Source: Vibrio cyclitrophicus (GTDB lineage Bacteria > Pseudomonadota > Gammaproteobacteria > Enterobacterales > Vibrionaceae). From it: DNA of 64,000 nt. The stretch covers positions 1,302,001 to 1,366,000 of the forward strand of contig CP065367.1 of the NCBI GenBank assembly GCA_023206055.1, written 5' to 3'. Positions 15,400-23,700 of this stretch are shown here, one piece after another. The notes beneath the pieces are model-generated. The model saw only the letters and a list, made by a program, of their open reading frames with translations. It made no database searches and was not told where the DNA came from. The position numbers and the translations under genes are program-made. Positions within the stretch are counted from its first letter, which is position 1. Every line of letters starts with the position of its first letter.

Positions 15400-16194
15400 A
15401 TGGCATTTATCGATGACAGCTGTGCTTTTGATGCCGATAGCATTGAAGTAAGCGTAGTGGGAATAGCGGCAGAGCTAGGACAGCATGATTCAGGTATTCA
15501 TCAGCATCGCAAAGGGCAATTACTTTACGCGCCGCAAGGGTGCATTACCTTAACACTGGATAATGCTTTGTGTATTCTGCCTCCGACTAAGGCTGTGTGG
15601 ATCCCGCCACATGTCCCACACCGAGCACAAATGACCAACGTGGTCGCGTATCGTTCTCTGTATTTTGATACAGATGTGTTTGAGTGCCCAGAGGAGATCA
15701 CAACGATTAAAGTTAACGATTTACTGAAAGCTCTGATCAATAAGATCGCATTATGGGAATGGGATATCGCGGAGCACAAGACACACAATACGTCTGCGCT
15801 TTTTTGGGAAGAGTTTCATTCATTAACACACCAAACCTTAATGCTTCCACTCCCAACAGACCGACGATTGGCGCGTTTCTGCACACAAGTCAACAAAGCC
15901 GATTTTATCGTCCCTCCGTTGAATGTATTGGCATCATCCGTTGGAGCGAGTAGCAAAACCATCTCTCATCTATTTAAAGCCGAAGCAGGCATGACCTATC
16001 AAGATTGGCGTCAACAATGGCGGTTGATCAAAGCGATCGAGCTACTTGCTCAAAACCGAACTGTTACCGACACAGCGCACTATTTAGAGTTCTCTTCGAA
16101 CAGCGCTTTCATTGCCTTTTTCAAACAACAAACCGGACAAACTCCGTTGACGTTTACCAAGTTAGGACGTGATTGTAGTAATCCAAACTCTTAG
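15400..16194 (+). CDS. AraC family regulator with N-terminal cupin domain
   Basis: A 264-aa regulator. The N-terminal cupin covers residues ~15-110 (HQHRKGQLLYAPQG, then IPPHVPHRAQM, where the His residues could bind a metal or ligand); the C-terminal double HTH covers residues ~165-260 (VGASSKTISHLFKAEAGMTYQDWRQQWRL and the second HTH with FSSNSAFIAFFKQQTGQTP). Start ATG at 15400 with GGGA seven bases upstream; longer frames from a GTG at 15319 would run into the MFS promoter. Similar in length and layout to NimR/RipA-type regulators, which control an adjacent exporter; here the adjacent divergent gene is an MFS transporter. A shared bidirectional terminator follows. Confidence 0.9.
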   Translation: MAFIDDSCAFDADSIEVSVVGIAAELGQHDSGIHQHRKGQLLYAPQGCITLTLDNALCILPPTKAVWIPPHVPHRAQMTNVVAYRSLYFDTDVFECPEEITTIKVNDLLKALINKIALWEWDIAEHKTHNTSALFWEEFHSLTHQTLMLPLPTDRRLARFCTQVNKADFIVPPLNVLASSVGASSKTISHLFKAEAGMTYQDWRQQWRLIKAIELLAQNRTVTDTAHYLEFSSNSAFIAFFKQQTGQTPLTFTKLGRDCSNPNS

Positions 16195-16214
16195 GTTTTA
16201 CTGAGCTCAGATAC

Positions 16215-16245
16215 AAAAAAACCAGAACATGTGTTCTGGTTTTTT
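16215..16245. terminator. Bidirectional terminator between AraC and glutathione synthetase genes
   Basis: An eight-base stem ACCAGAAC / GTTCTGGT with an ATGT loop, flanked by A6 and T5 runs, so it works for both converging genes. Confidence 0.88.
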
Positions 16246-16262
16246 AAAATTTATCAAATCAA

Positions 16263-17717
16263 CTAATCAATCAACACCAACGAATCAAGGATCCCTTTCC
16301 CACTGTGTATTCCACCTTCGTTTTCGCTGGCTGGCTTGCTGCGGATTAAGTAGCCCGCATAACCGTCCAGTTCAGTTACTGGCTTACCTTGATAGTAAGC
16401 AGTGAATAAGCCGACTTCGCTGACTAAGTCTGTTACGAGTGTTTGCTGAGTATCACGCACTGCAATAGTTGGCACGTCTCGCTCATGTGGATACAAACGC
16501 TGCATGAGTGCCCATGCATCGTACTCTTCTGACTTGAGTTGGCTCAGTTGTTCGCTGATATCATCACCGAATACACAATGACCACCGCCCTCACCTTGGT
16601 TTTTTAGCACCCATTCTTGCTTATTCGCTTGCGTGTTAAACCATTCAATCGATTCACTGGTGATTGGCTTCATATCGGCCAATACACTTTTCACCAGTTC
16701 TGCTTCTTCTAGCGTTAAACCCCAGCGTGCGTATTCTGATGCAGGCATCATGGTCAGCAGCATTTGCATGGTTTTACTGGTTGCGAGCTGTTGGCTGAAT
16801 GTGGCATTCACAGCGACATGGTGTTGTTCGATGAACAAACGCGTCTGACTGAGCGTGTGGCAGCAAACTGATTCATTAAGCTCAGGCGCCCAGTAGTCTG
16901 AATACTGGTAACCCGCTCTTAGATACACAACATCAACAGCGCCAACATCTTGCAATAACAGACGTTGGTTATCGCCCGTTGAAAGCTGACAGGTTAGTTG
17001 TTCAAAGGTACGGCGAACCGTGCGAACGCCCTGTTTTTGTAGTTCAACTTCAAGTAGATGCTGGTCATAAACATTGTCTTCGTTCTTCTGTACCACCATC
17101 AAGAAAACCGGTTTGCCTTGCTCATTGAAGTCGGCTTTAACTTGCTTTGCGGTCGTTGAAATACCATAAGCCAACTGCGTTAAGCCTTGGTTCTCTGCAG
17201 GTGTTGCCGACTGGTCTTCCAACCAATTTTTGTACGTTTCTGGCCATTGATTTTGCATGAACGAGTGGAATTCTGTTGCGCGTTGGCCAAACGGTGCCAT
17301 GCCAGCAGCAATGCCATTGAACTCAATGACTTTGGCGCCATGTTGGCGGTCATCCATAAAATCAGTACGCATCAATAGCAATGGCTGACGAGCGGGGTTC
17401 AAACGCTTATCTTTACTGCCGTGAGCTTGTTGATGCAACTCCATCAAGCGACCAAAGAACGGATCGGCTTGAGCCATATCGCTCAATGATGATTGCAAGA
17501 AGTCATGGTCTTCCGACACATTACTGATTAACTTAGTGATAAGCGGAGTGACGCGGCGCAGGTGTTCATAAACCTCACGTTCCATTGTCATTGGCGCAAT
17601 ACTGAAAGGACAATGCCTAGCGGTATCATCTGACTGGCGGAACGCAACGCCATGCATGATCGCCCATTCACAGGCATCTTCAATTATTTGTTGTGGAATC
17701 GATGGCATTGGATTCAT
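16263..17717 (-). CDS. Eukaryotic-type glutathione synthetase homologue
   Basis: A 484-aa ATP-dependent ligase of the eukaryotic glutathione synthetase family, which joins gamma-glutamylcysteine and glycine. It is not related in sequence to the ~316-aa bacterial GshB. Matching points are the N-terminal AIMHGVAF/QSD segment, VIEFNGIAAG (residues ~130-139, substrate loop), VVYLRAGYQYSDY (~270), the ATP-loop KNQGEGGGHCVFG (~388-400), and the C-terminal RSKPASENEGGIHSGKGILDS carrying the R-x-K...GG substrate-binding residues. Length equals that of animal GSS. It stands alone with its own terminator and no gshA nearby. Whether it makes glutathione or a different peptide cannot be told. Presence in a Vibrio suggests old transfer or an alternative thiol route. 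Confidence 0.85.
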   Translation of the reverse strand: MNPMPSIPQQIIEDACEWAIMHGVAFRQSDDTARHCPFSIAPMTMEREVYEHLRRVTPLITKLISNVSEDHDFLQSSLSDMAQADPFFGRLMELHQQAHGSKDKRLNPARQPLLLMRTDFMDDRQHGAKVIEFNGIAAGMAPFGQRATEFHSFMQNQWPETYKNWLEDQSATPAENQGLTQLAYGISTTAKQVKADFNEQGKPVFLMVVQKNEDNVYDQHLLEVELQKQGVRTVRRTFEQLTCQLSTGDNQRLLLQDVGAVDVVYLRAGYQYSDYWAPELNESVCCHTLSQTRLFIEQHHVAVNATFSQQLATSKTMQMLLTMMPASEYARWGLTLEEAELVKSVLADMKPITSESIEWFNTQANKQEWVLKNQGEGGGHCVFGDDISEQLSQLKSEEYDAWALMQRLYPHERDVPTIAVRDTQQTLVTDLVSEVGLFTAYYQGKPVTELDGYAGYLIRSKPASENEGGIHSGKGILDSLVLID

Positions 17718-17760
17718 TTAGATATCTCATTCTTGGCGGGCATTAGGCAACAGTAGTAAG

Positions 17761-17824
17761 ACGATGCTCATTCTAAAAAGACGAAATAACTTTAAAAAGG
17801 TTATTGCACCATTTTGAGCATCGT
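17761..17824. repeat. Long intergenic stem-loop before the glutathione synthetase gene
   Basis: Perfect ten-base arms ACGATGCTCA / TGAGCATCGT 44 bases apart, with an inner AATAAC...GTTATT-type stem. It lies between the end of the LysR gene (17835) and the start at 17717, so it may end the LysR transcript or structure the leader of the downstream gene. Confidence 0.5.
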
Positions 17825-17834
17825 AGTTCGCGGT

Positions 17835-18782
17835 TTACAGCTGAGGTTCTTGAGTCTTATTGACTATGAGGTCGCGAAGCCATTTGTGGCTTGGTTCAGA
17901 GTCAAAGTAACGATGCCAAAGCAGAAACAAACCACCGGGAACTAACTCAATGGGAATCGGCTTCATCACCAATTCGCCACTCTCAATATAGTCACGAACC
18001 GAGTTATACGGATAACACATTAACAAATCGCTTTGTTTGCACAGCTTTACTGCGCTGGTGATGTCCGACACGTTGGCGGCTTTGTTAATTTGAAGCTGTT
18101 TGGCCTGCAAGATTTCCAGTAACAACCAATCGCCAACGCCACCGGTCACTAACTGAATATGACGGTATTTAAGGAAGGCTTGCAGATTCCAATCTTCTTG
18201 AAGCACTGGGTGATCATTGCGCATCAAACACACAGAGTAGTCTTGCAGTAATTCGACATGGTTCAACTCGGCAGGAATGTTTTGAATGTGGGTACTCGCC
18301 CTTTCATCGAGTTCAAAAATTCCAATCCCAAAATCGACCTCACGCTTTAGTAAGCGCTTAAAGGTTTCGCTACTCCAAGTAGTGCTATTTACTGTAATGT
18401 TCGGCGCATCTGCCAACGCGTTAGGCATAAATTTAGGGTAAATAGCGGTATATGCGGTTTCAACAAGGTCGATATTAAAAGTGCGTTCGCTGTCTTTAGG
18501 CTCAAAAATATCCGGCACGGTTAGCTGTTCAACTTGCAAAAGAATTTGATGAACCTTAGGCGCAAGAGAAGTCGCTTTCGGAGTTGGAAACAGACCTTTT
18601 GATTCACGTTCGAACAGCGGGTCATCAAACAAAGATCGCAGCTTGGTGAGTTGCTTACTCACCGCTGACTGACTAAGGAATAATCGCTCTGCCGTTTTGC
18701 TCACGCTGCGCTCTTCAAGCAACACGTGTAAACACAGCAGTAAATTCATATCACATTTGAGTAAGCTTTTAACATCTACCAT
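17835..18782 (-). CDS. LysR family transcriptional regulator
   Basis: A 315-aa LysR-type regulator. The N-terminal winged HTH covers residues ~8-65 (VLLEERSVSKTAERLFLSQ then SAVSKQLTKLRSLFDDPLF); the C-terminal periplasmic-binding-like effector domain runs from ~90. ATG at 18782 has AGGAATATC before it. It is divergent from the adenosine deaminase gene across 126 bases, so it probably controls add and itself, with a purine or nucleoside as a plausible effector. This pairing is position-based inference. No specific LysR box could be defined by eye. Confidence 0.92.
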   Translation of the reverse strand: MVDVKSLLKCDMNLLLCLHVLLEERSVSKTAERLFLSQSAVSKQLTKLRSLFDDPLFERESKGLFPTPKATSLAPKVHQILLQVEQLTVPDIFEPKDSERTFNIDLVETAYTAIYPKFMPNALADAPNITVNSTTWSSETFKRLLKREVDFGIGIFELDERASTHIQNIPAELNHVELLQDYSVCLMRNDHPVLQEDWNLQAFLKYRHIQLVTGGVGDWLLLEILQAKQLQINKAANVSDITSAVKLCKQSDLLMCYPYNSVRDYIESGELVMKPIPIELVPGGLFLLWHRYFDSEPSHKWLRDLIVNKTQEPQL

Positions 18783-18908
18783 GATATTCCTTAGATTCAG
18801 ATTAATGATGACTTTATGTCACTTTAAATCATATCACAAACTTGTTAATTTAAGCCCATGTAACCTATGAGTTAATAACTCAAAAAATAATAGACCTAAG
18901 GAATACTC

Positions 18909-19907
18909 ATGAACTTTCTAGCACTCCCTAAGATTGATCTGCACTGCCACCTAGACGGAAGTGTTCGTCCAGATACGATTATTGATCTGGCGAAACAATA
19001 CGGAATCGAACTTCCAGAAGGCCGTGAAGCGGTAGTAAAGTCTCTAACAGTGCCTGAAGATTGCAAAAACCTTGATGAGTACCTAGCTTGCTTCAGCCTG
19101 CCACTGCAAGTAATGCAAACGGAAGAAGCGATTGAGCGTATTTCTTTTGAGCTTTACGAAGACGCAGCACTAGAGAACGTTAAATACCTAGAAGTTCGTT
19201 TTGCACCGATTCTTCACGTAAACAAGGGCTTATCTCTTGATGCGATCATCGCAAGTGCGGTTAAAGGCATGAAACGTGCTGAAGAGAAATACGACATCAA
19301 AGGCAACTACATCATGTCTGTGCTTCGTATGTTCCCTAAAGACTCTATCAAAGACGTGATCGACGCAGGCCAACCTTACCTAGGTAAAGGTGTTGTGGCG
19401 TTTGATATCGCAGGTGGCGAAAAGCCAGGTTTCTGCGCTGAATTCCCTGAGTACACACAATACGCTCTTGAAAAAGGCTACCGCATTACCGTGCACGCTG
19501 GTGAGCAATGGCATGGTCAAAACGTTTACGATGCCGTAACACTGCTTGATGCTGAACGTATCGGCCACGGTGTTCACATCCAAGGCAACGAAGATGCGTA
19601 CAACATCGTGAAAGAGAAGCAAGTTGCACTTGAAACTTGCCCAACAAGTAACGTGCAAACTAAATGCATTCACAAATTCAGCGACCACCCAATTGCTGCA
19701 TTCAAGAAAGACGGCATCGTTGTAACGATCAGCACAGACAACCGCACTGTGTCGAACACAACCATGACTAACGAAGTGAAGCGTGTGTGTGAAACGTTCG
19801 GCCTAACAAAAGAAGACTACGCAGAGATCTACAAGTACTCTGTAGAGAGCGCATTTGCTTCAGACGAAGTGAAACAGCACCTAATGGGTTTCGTTGAGCA
19901 AATCTAA
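18909..19907 (+). CDS. add: Adenosine deaminase
   Basis: A 332-aa cytosolic zinc enzyme that turns adenosine and deoxyadenosine into inosine and deoxyinosine. Motifs seen in order: LHCHLDGS near residue 13 (zinc His pair), FDIAGGE near 165, TVHAGE near 197 (catalytic His and Glu), ERIGHGV near 217, CPTSN near 243, STDN near 276 (zinc Asp). Length agrees with bacterial Add. A good AAGGAA ribosome site lies before the ATG. Single gene, divergent from a LysR regulator and closed by a terminator. Role: nucleoside salvage or use of extracellular purines as a nutrient. Nothing unusual in the active site. Confidence 0.96.
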   Translation: MNFLALPKIDLHCHLDGSVRPDTIIDLAKQYGIELPEGREAVVKSLTVPEDCKNLDEYLACFSLPLQVMQTEEAIERISFELYEDAALENVKYLEVRFAPILHVNKGLSLDAIIASAVKGMKRAEEKYDIKGNYIMSVLRMFPKDSIKDVIDAGQPYLGKGVVAFDIAGGEKPGFCAEFPEYTQYALEKGYRITVHAGEQWHGQNVYDAVTLLDAERIGHGVHIQGNEDAYNIVKEKQVALETCPTSNVQTKCIHKFSDHPIAAFKKDGIVVTISTDNRTVSNTTMTNEVKRVCETFGLTKEDYAEIYKYSVESAFASDEVKQHLMGFVEQI

Positions 19908-19978
19908 TTTGGTAAAGCGTGACTTTTGCTGAATAGCTAGGCTCATTTAACATTAGTGCTTAAAGGCACAAAACAGGA

Positions 19979-20008
19979 AGAGAAAGGCTTAGGCTTTTCT
20001 CTTTTTTT
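19979..20008 (+). terminator. Rho-independent terminator of add
   Basis: A ten-base stem AGAGAAAGGC / GCTTTTCTCT (one G-T pair), TTAG loop, followed by T7, about 70 bases after the add stop. Confidence 0.87.
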
Positions 20009-20060
20009 ATGTCTGTATATCCGTATGCTAATACCGATATTGATTCGGAAGATATAAACA

Positions 20061-20636
20061 ATGAAAACAGAACTCGAAAAAATGCTGTCTGGCGAAGTTT
20101 TTGACGGTGCCGATCATGAGATTGACCAAATGCGCACTCATGCAAGTAAAGCTCTGTCAGATTTCAATCAATGTTCCGACGACACTCAACAGCCGAACTT
20201 TCAAGCCAATCTATTTGGCAAAATCGGCAGCAGTGTTGTGCGCCCTCCTTTCCATTGTGAGTTTGGTAAAACCATCGAGATTGGTAACGATACCTTTATT
20301 AACATGAACGTGGTGATGCTTGATGGCGCGAACATCAAGATTGGTAACAATGTTTTGGTTGGGCCAAGCGTTCAGTTTTATACGGCTTCTCACTCTCTAG
20401 ACCATCTAAGTCGTCGTAAATGGGAAACCTTCTGCTTTCCAATTATCGTTGAAGACGATGTATGGATTGGCGGAAACTCAGTTATCAACCAAGATGTCAC
20501 TATTGGTGCACGCTCTGTTATCGCGGCTAACTCTGTGGTCAACAGCGACGTACCGCCAGACTGTCTATACGGTGGCACACCAGCCAAGTTGATTCGATAC
20601 TTGAACACTGAACAGCCAAGAGATGACGGCGAATAA
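20061..20636 (+). CDS. Sugar O-acetyltransferase, Maa/LacA family
   Basis: A 191-aa left-handed beta-helix acetyltransferase of the maltose/galactoside acetyltransferase type, which passes acetyl from acetyl-CoA to a sugar hydroxyl. The N-terminal helical Mac domain covers residues ~1-50 (KMLSGEVFDGAD). Hexapeptide repeats follow from about 75 to 180 (IEIGNDTFIN, IKIGNNVLVG, VWIGGNSVIN, VTIGARSVIA), with the catalytic His in FYTASHSLD near residue 112. Starts with a GGAAG ribosome site. Single gene between two terminators. Substrate not known; in E. coli the enzymes detoxify excess non-metabolised sugars. Confidence 0.92.
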   Translation: MKTELEKMLSGEVFDGADHEIDQMRTHASKALSDFNQCSDDTQQPNFQANLFGKIGSSVVRPPFHCEFGKTIEIGNDTFINMNVVMLDGANIKIGNNVLVGPSVQFYTASHSLDHLSRRKWETFCFPIIVEDDVWIGGNSVINQDVTIGARSVIAANSVVNSDVPPDCLYGGTPAKLIRYLNTEQPRDDGE

Positions 20637-20668
20637 ACAGGTAGCAATACGAAACAACAATGAATACT

Positions 20669-20708
20669 AAAAGAGGTGATGTTTTTAATTAAACATCACC
20701 TCTTTTTT
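20669..20708. terminator. Bidirectional terminator between acetyltransferase and peptidase-like genes
   Basis: A perfect 16-base stem AAAAGAGGTGATGTTT / AAACATCACCTCTTTT around a short T/A-rich loop, with T6 on the plus side and A-run on the other; it serves both converging genes. Confidence 0.9.
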
Positions 20709-20710
20709 GA

Positions 20711-21550
20711 TTAGTTTACCTTGTCTCTTCTATCAAATGGGCTTCGTTCCATGGCTTTTTCATACTCACTTTTCGGGCCACTAAAATACGTAGTTTTGAC
20801 GAATTTTTCCCAATCATAAAACAGCGATTCTATTGGCTGATCGGTAAGCTGTGAGGGATCCCCATTGCTCTTAATGAGATCAACAAACGCCTCTTCTCCC
20901 CATGAACGTTCAATAAACTCACCGACCGTATAGCCAAGCTCATAAACCGCCGAGGTGCTATTCGGCTTGTTGTATAAGTCCTGAACCAGATCATCGAAGC
21001 GGCGGCTGATGGCATGTCTATTACTCATGTGGAACCAATAATCTTCAGACTTATAGATAGCGATCGCTTCCCACAGCCATCGTGGATTGTTTGCAAAATT
21101 CGGATTCACTTGCAGAGTCAGCAAGTGCACAAACTCATGTAGAGCGGTTTTATGAATTTCACCACCAAAATAGAGCAACCTAATCTCATTACTCTTAGGC
21201 TCGATATACCCAGTAGAGAACGCATATCGATACCCAATGCTTCTTTCTTGCTCGTCTAAATAGGCCTTTTGGTTTCGCCACACCCTAACGGTGACTGCCG
21301 GCATAGAATCAAGCTCGAACGTTTTCATTAAGGGAGTGCGGTTAATCAATAAGGTATTATGAATGCTTGGGATAACGGAGGGCGACGTTCCATCGTAAAG
21401 CACATACTTGAACTGTCCTTTGTCTGATTCGTAGCAATCATCACATGCTTGAACATCACGAATTTGAAGCGCAACAGCCACCACCAATACCAGTATCGAT
21501 ATTGCTAAAATCGAGAACGTGACGATTGACTTAGATGGGTACTTTTTCAT
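20711..21550 (-). CDS. Membrane-anchored zinc metallopeptidase-like protein
   Basis: A 279-aa protein with an N-terminal membrane anchor (residues ~10-30) and a periplasmic domain. HEFVH near residue 138 is a zincin HExxH; the segment NNPRWLWEAIAIYKSED about 18 residues later supplies the third ligand (Glu of WEAIAIY), as in peptidase MA-like gluzincins. Two cysteines (CDDC) follow the anchor. It sits upstream, in reading direction, of the acetyltransferase terminator and about 40 bases downstream of the HAD gene on the same strand, so the two might be co-transcribed. Peptidase activity is inferred from the motif only; substrate unknown. Confidence 0.72.
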   Translation of the reverse strand: MKKYPSKSIVTFSILAISILVLVVAVALQIRDVQACDDCYESDKGQFKYVLYDGTSPSVIPSIHNTLLINRTPLMKTFELDSMPAVTVRVWRNQKAYLDEQERSIGYRYAFSTGYIEPKSNEIRLLYFGGEIHKTALHEFVHLLTLQVNPNFANNPRWLWEAIAIYKSEDYWFHMSNRHAISRRFDDLVQDLYNKPNSTSAVYELGYTVGEFIERSWGEEAFVDLIKSNGDPSQLTDQPIESLFYDWEKFVKTTYFSGPKSEYEKAMERSPFDRRDKVN

Positions 21551-21589
21551 CTTCTATATCCTCAAACGAAGACATGATTCTATTGAGTG

Positions 21590-22213
21590 TCACTGTATCA
21601 AATTGACACCCAGGGCTTGTAAGCTATTTTCACACTGCACTGCGTCGATAAATTGAATACCAGCCATGCCTACAGCCTTTGCCCCTTCAACGTTATAAGG
21701 CATGTCATCAATGAAGACGGTTTCTGAAGCTTCAAGACCATTATTAGACAGCAGCGCTTGGTAAATCTCAGGCTGCGGTTTAAGCATGCCCAATTCAGCG
21801 GATACCGCCGCGCCATCAAACAGCGGCCAAAATTGGTAGGTTGATTTTAGGTATTCAACAATCTCGACCACGTTGTCGGTAAGTGCATACACACCATAAC
21901 CAGCACGCTTTACACGCTCGATGAGATCGACAGAACCATGCAGTAAGATCTGCGTTTGTTTAACGTAATAGAACAGACGATCACACTCTAATGGAGATAA
22001 ATTGAGTTCTTGTTGATAACGAAGTTTAGCCTCATTTTCAGTCAAGAAACCTTTGTTCAAATCCAACCAAATAGCACTTTGAAAAATAGAACGAGCTCGA
22101 GACTCCAAGTCTTCAGTATCACCAAAAGTAAGACGGGCAATTTCCAGAGGTGTCCAACGCACAATGACATTACCCACATCAAACACAACATTTTTGATTT
22201 CATTAGAACTCAT
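21590..22213 (-). CDS. HAD family hydrolase (YihX-like)
   Basis: A 207-aa haloacid-dehalogenase-type phosphatase. Motif I is FDVGNVIVRW at residues ~9-18, where the nucleophile Asp is followed by VG rather than the DxD of sugar phosphatases; motif II is ALTDN near residue 109; the motif III Lys is in MLKPQPEIY near 145; motif IV is FIDDMPYNVEGA near 168. This pattern and length agree with the YihX/haloacid-dehalogenase-like group that dephosphorylates small sugar phosphates. Start ATG at 22213 has an AGGAG five bases upstream, which decides against the longer frame. Substrate unknown. Confidence 0.88.
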   Translation of the reverse strand: MSSNEIKNVVFDVGNVIVRWTPLEIARLTFGDTEDLESRARSIFQSAIWLDLNKGFLTENEAKLRYQQELNLSPLECDRLFYYVKQTQILLHGSVDLIERVKRAGYGVYALTDNVVEIVEYLKSTYQFWPLFDGAAVSAELGMLKPQPEIYQALLSNNGLEASETVFIDDMPYNVEGAKAVGMAGIQFIDAVQCENSLQALGVNLIQ

Positions 22214-22435
22214 ACACACTCCTGTGAACGCCATGTTATTGATGCAACAAGACATAAAGTACCGCGCATCAAGATTCATGATAAACGTTTATAAATTAAA
22301 AGCCTCGAGTAGAATATACAATCAATAGAACACAAAAAAGGCCATCATTACGACGGCGTTCTCAATATCAATAAGCTAAGAAATAACTAACACAAATCGA
22401 CTTCTGACGAGAGTATGGTTGGTGCTTTAGAAACG

Positions 22436-23383
22436 CTATACGCCTATACCTTTATTGTTCTTTTTCCATTGAAGCGGTGTTATTCCGTTCGATCGCTTAA
22501 ACGCTCTTATAAATTGGGAAGCATCTGCATATCCCAAGTGAAGCGCAATATCTGAGATCGAATAATCTTGCTCAGTCATAACGCGCTTGGCGAATTCAAA
22601 AGACAGAGCCTCTTTGATGCTTCGAAAGGTCGTACCCTCTTCACTAAGCGCCCTTTGAATTGTGCGCTTACCAATTCGATTTATCTGACCAAACGTGACC
22701 AAATCTACATCTAATCGACCGATATAAGGAAGTAATGATTGTGTCACCTTGAAGACAGAAGTAACGGTAGCTGCCTCCAATTTGGTTGAACAATCTCGAT
22801 GATCTAAGGGGTTGTACGAAATGCACGTCTCAGTTCGACCTAAGTACTGTGGCGTTTCCGTTTGTATTCTCAAATCACTTAACGCACTAGCCGACACTGA
22901 AACTAAGTCGTAACGAATCGGCTTATCTATATCAGCCTGCTGAGCTTTAAAATAGGAGTGGCTATATACGATCAAAAACAGCTCAGCTTCAATACCATTG
23001 AGCGAGTTACTAGATACTTGAAACGAAAGCTTCAATGACTGTGAAGACGATTCGACTGACCATTTTTCAAACGGAAAAAGGGACAGAAAAGCGTGAGCTG
23101 AAAGGTTGGAAAAATTGAGTTCGAGAGCGGCTCGTTCAGCATTGCCTAATAACGCAGAAACAAACACCTCAGATGGTAATACCGTCCTCAAACCCTCTAA
23201 GAAATGAGTAAACACATTAAACGAGACATATTGAGCAACTGAAGTATCCATTGAGAACGGCACGCTCACTTGAACTGCGAGCACTTCTATCGCGGCATGA
23301 TATGGAGCTAATAACTTATCTTCTCGCACGCACTGCTGGAAATGACTCACAACACTCTTCGCAATCAATGGTAATTCAAGCAT
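22436..23383 (-). CDS. AraC family regulator with Arabinose_bd-type N-terminal domain
   Basis: A 315-aa regulator of the group with a ~190-residue N-terminal ligand domain (as in OruR/ArgR-like and QS-linked AraC proteins) and a C-terminal double HTH at residues ~215-310 (INRIGKRTIQRALSEEGTTF, then ISDIALHLGYADASQFIRAFKRSNGITPLQW). It is divergent from the secreted M19 dipeptidase gene across 317 bases, so it is the best candidate for its regulator. In Pseudomonas, AraC-type proteins control M19 dipeptidases in quaternary-amine catabolism, which may or may not apply here. Confidence 0.85.
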   Translation of the reverse strand: MLELPLIAKSVVSHFQQCVREDKLLAPYHAAIEVLAVQVSVPFSMDTSVAQYVSFNVFTHFLEGLRTVLPSEVFVSALLGNAERAALELNFSNLSAHAFLSLFPFEKWSVESSSQSLKLSFQVSSNSLNGIEAELFLIVYSHSYFKAQQADIDKPIRYDLVSVSASALSDLRIQTETPQYLGRTETCISYNPLDHRDCSTKLEAATVTSVFKVTQSLLPYIGRLDVDLVTFGQINRIGKRTIQRALSEEGTTFRSIKEALSFEFAKRVMTEQDYSISDIALHLGYADASQFIRAFKRSNGITPLQWKKNNKGIGV

Positions 23384-23700
23384 CAGTTCACGATTCCTTT
23401 GTCTTGTTCAAAACAGGTTAAATCCACAACTCAACCCGATATCGGCATCAATACTAGGTCTAAGCTCAGTGGCACAAAATGCACATTTTACTTTTTTAGC
23501 TTAGCTACTATTACCTCAAGTTAACAAGAGGCGCTTTAAGTTTTTAGCATTAAGGCGAAATAACAGTTTAGGACGTAACGCTTTGATTACAGAGTATGAC
23601 AGGGTTATCAATTTTAAATAACTCAACGATACCGTCAGGGTCTACTATTAAATCTAGGCATAAATATAAATGGACTTAAGCCAGTAATTGAGAGGTTTTC
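23384..23700. other. Divergent promoter region, AraC regulator / dipeptidase
   Basis: No gene is seen in these 317 bases. They hold the promoters of the two divergent genes; no operator stood out to the eye. A GAGAGG ribosome site lies directly before the dipeptidase ATG. Confidence 0.6.
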
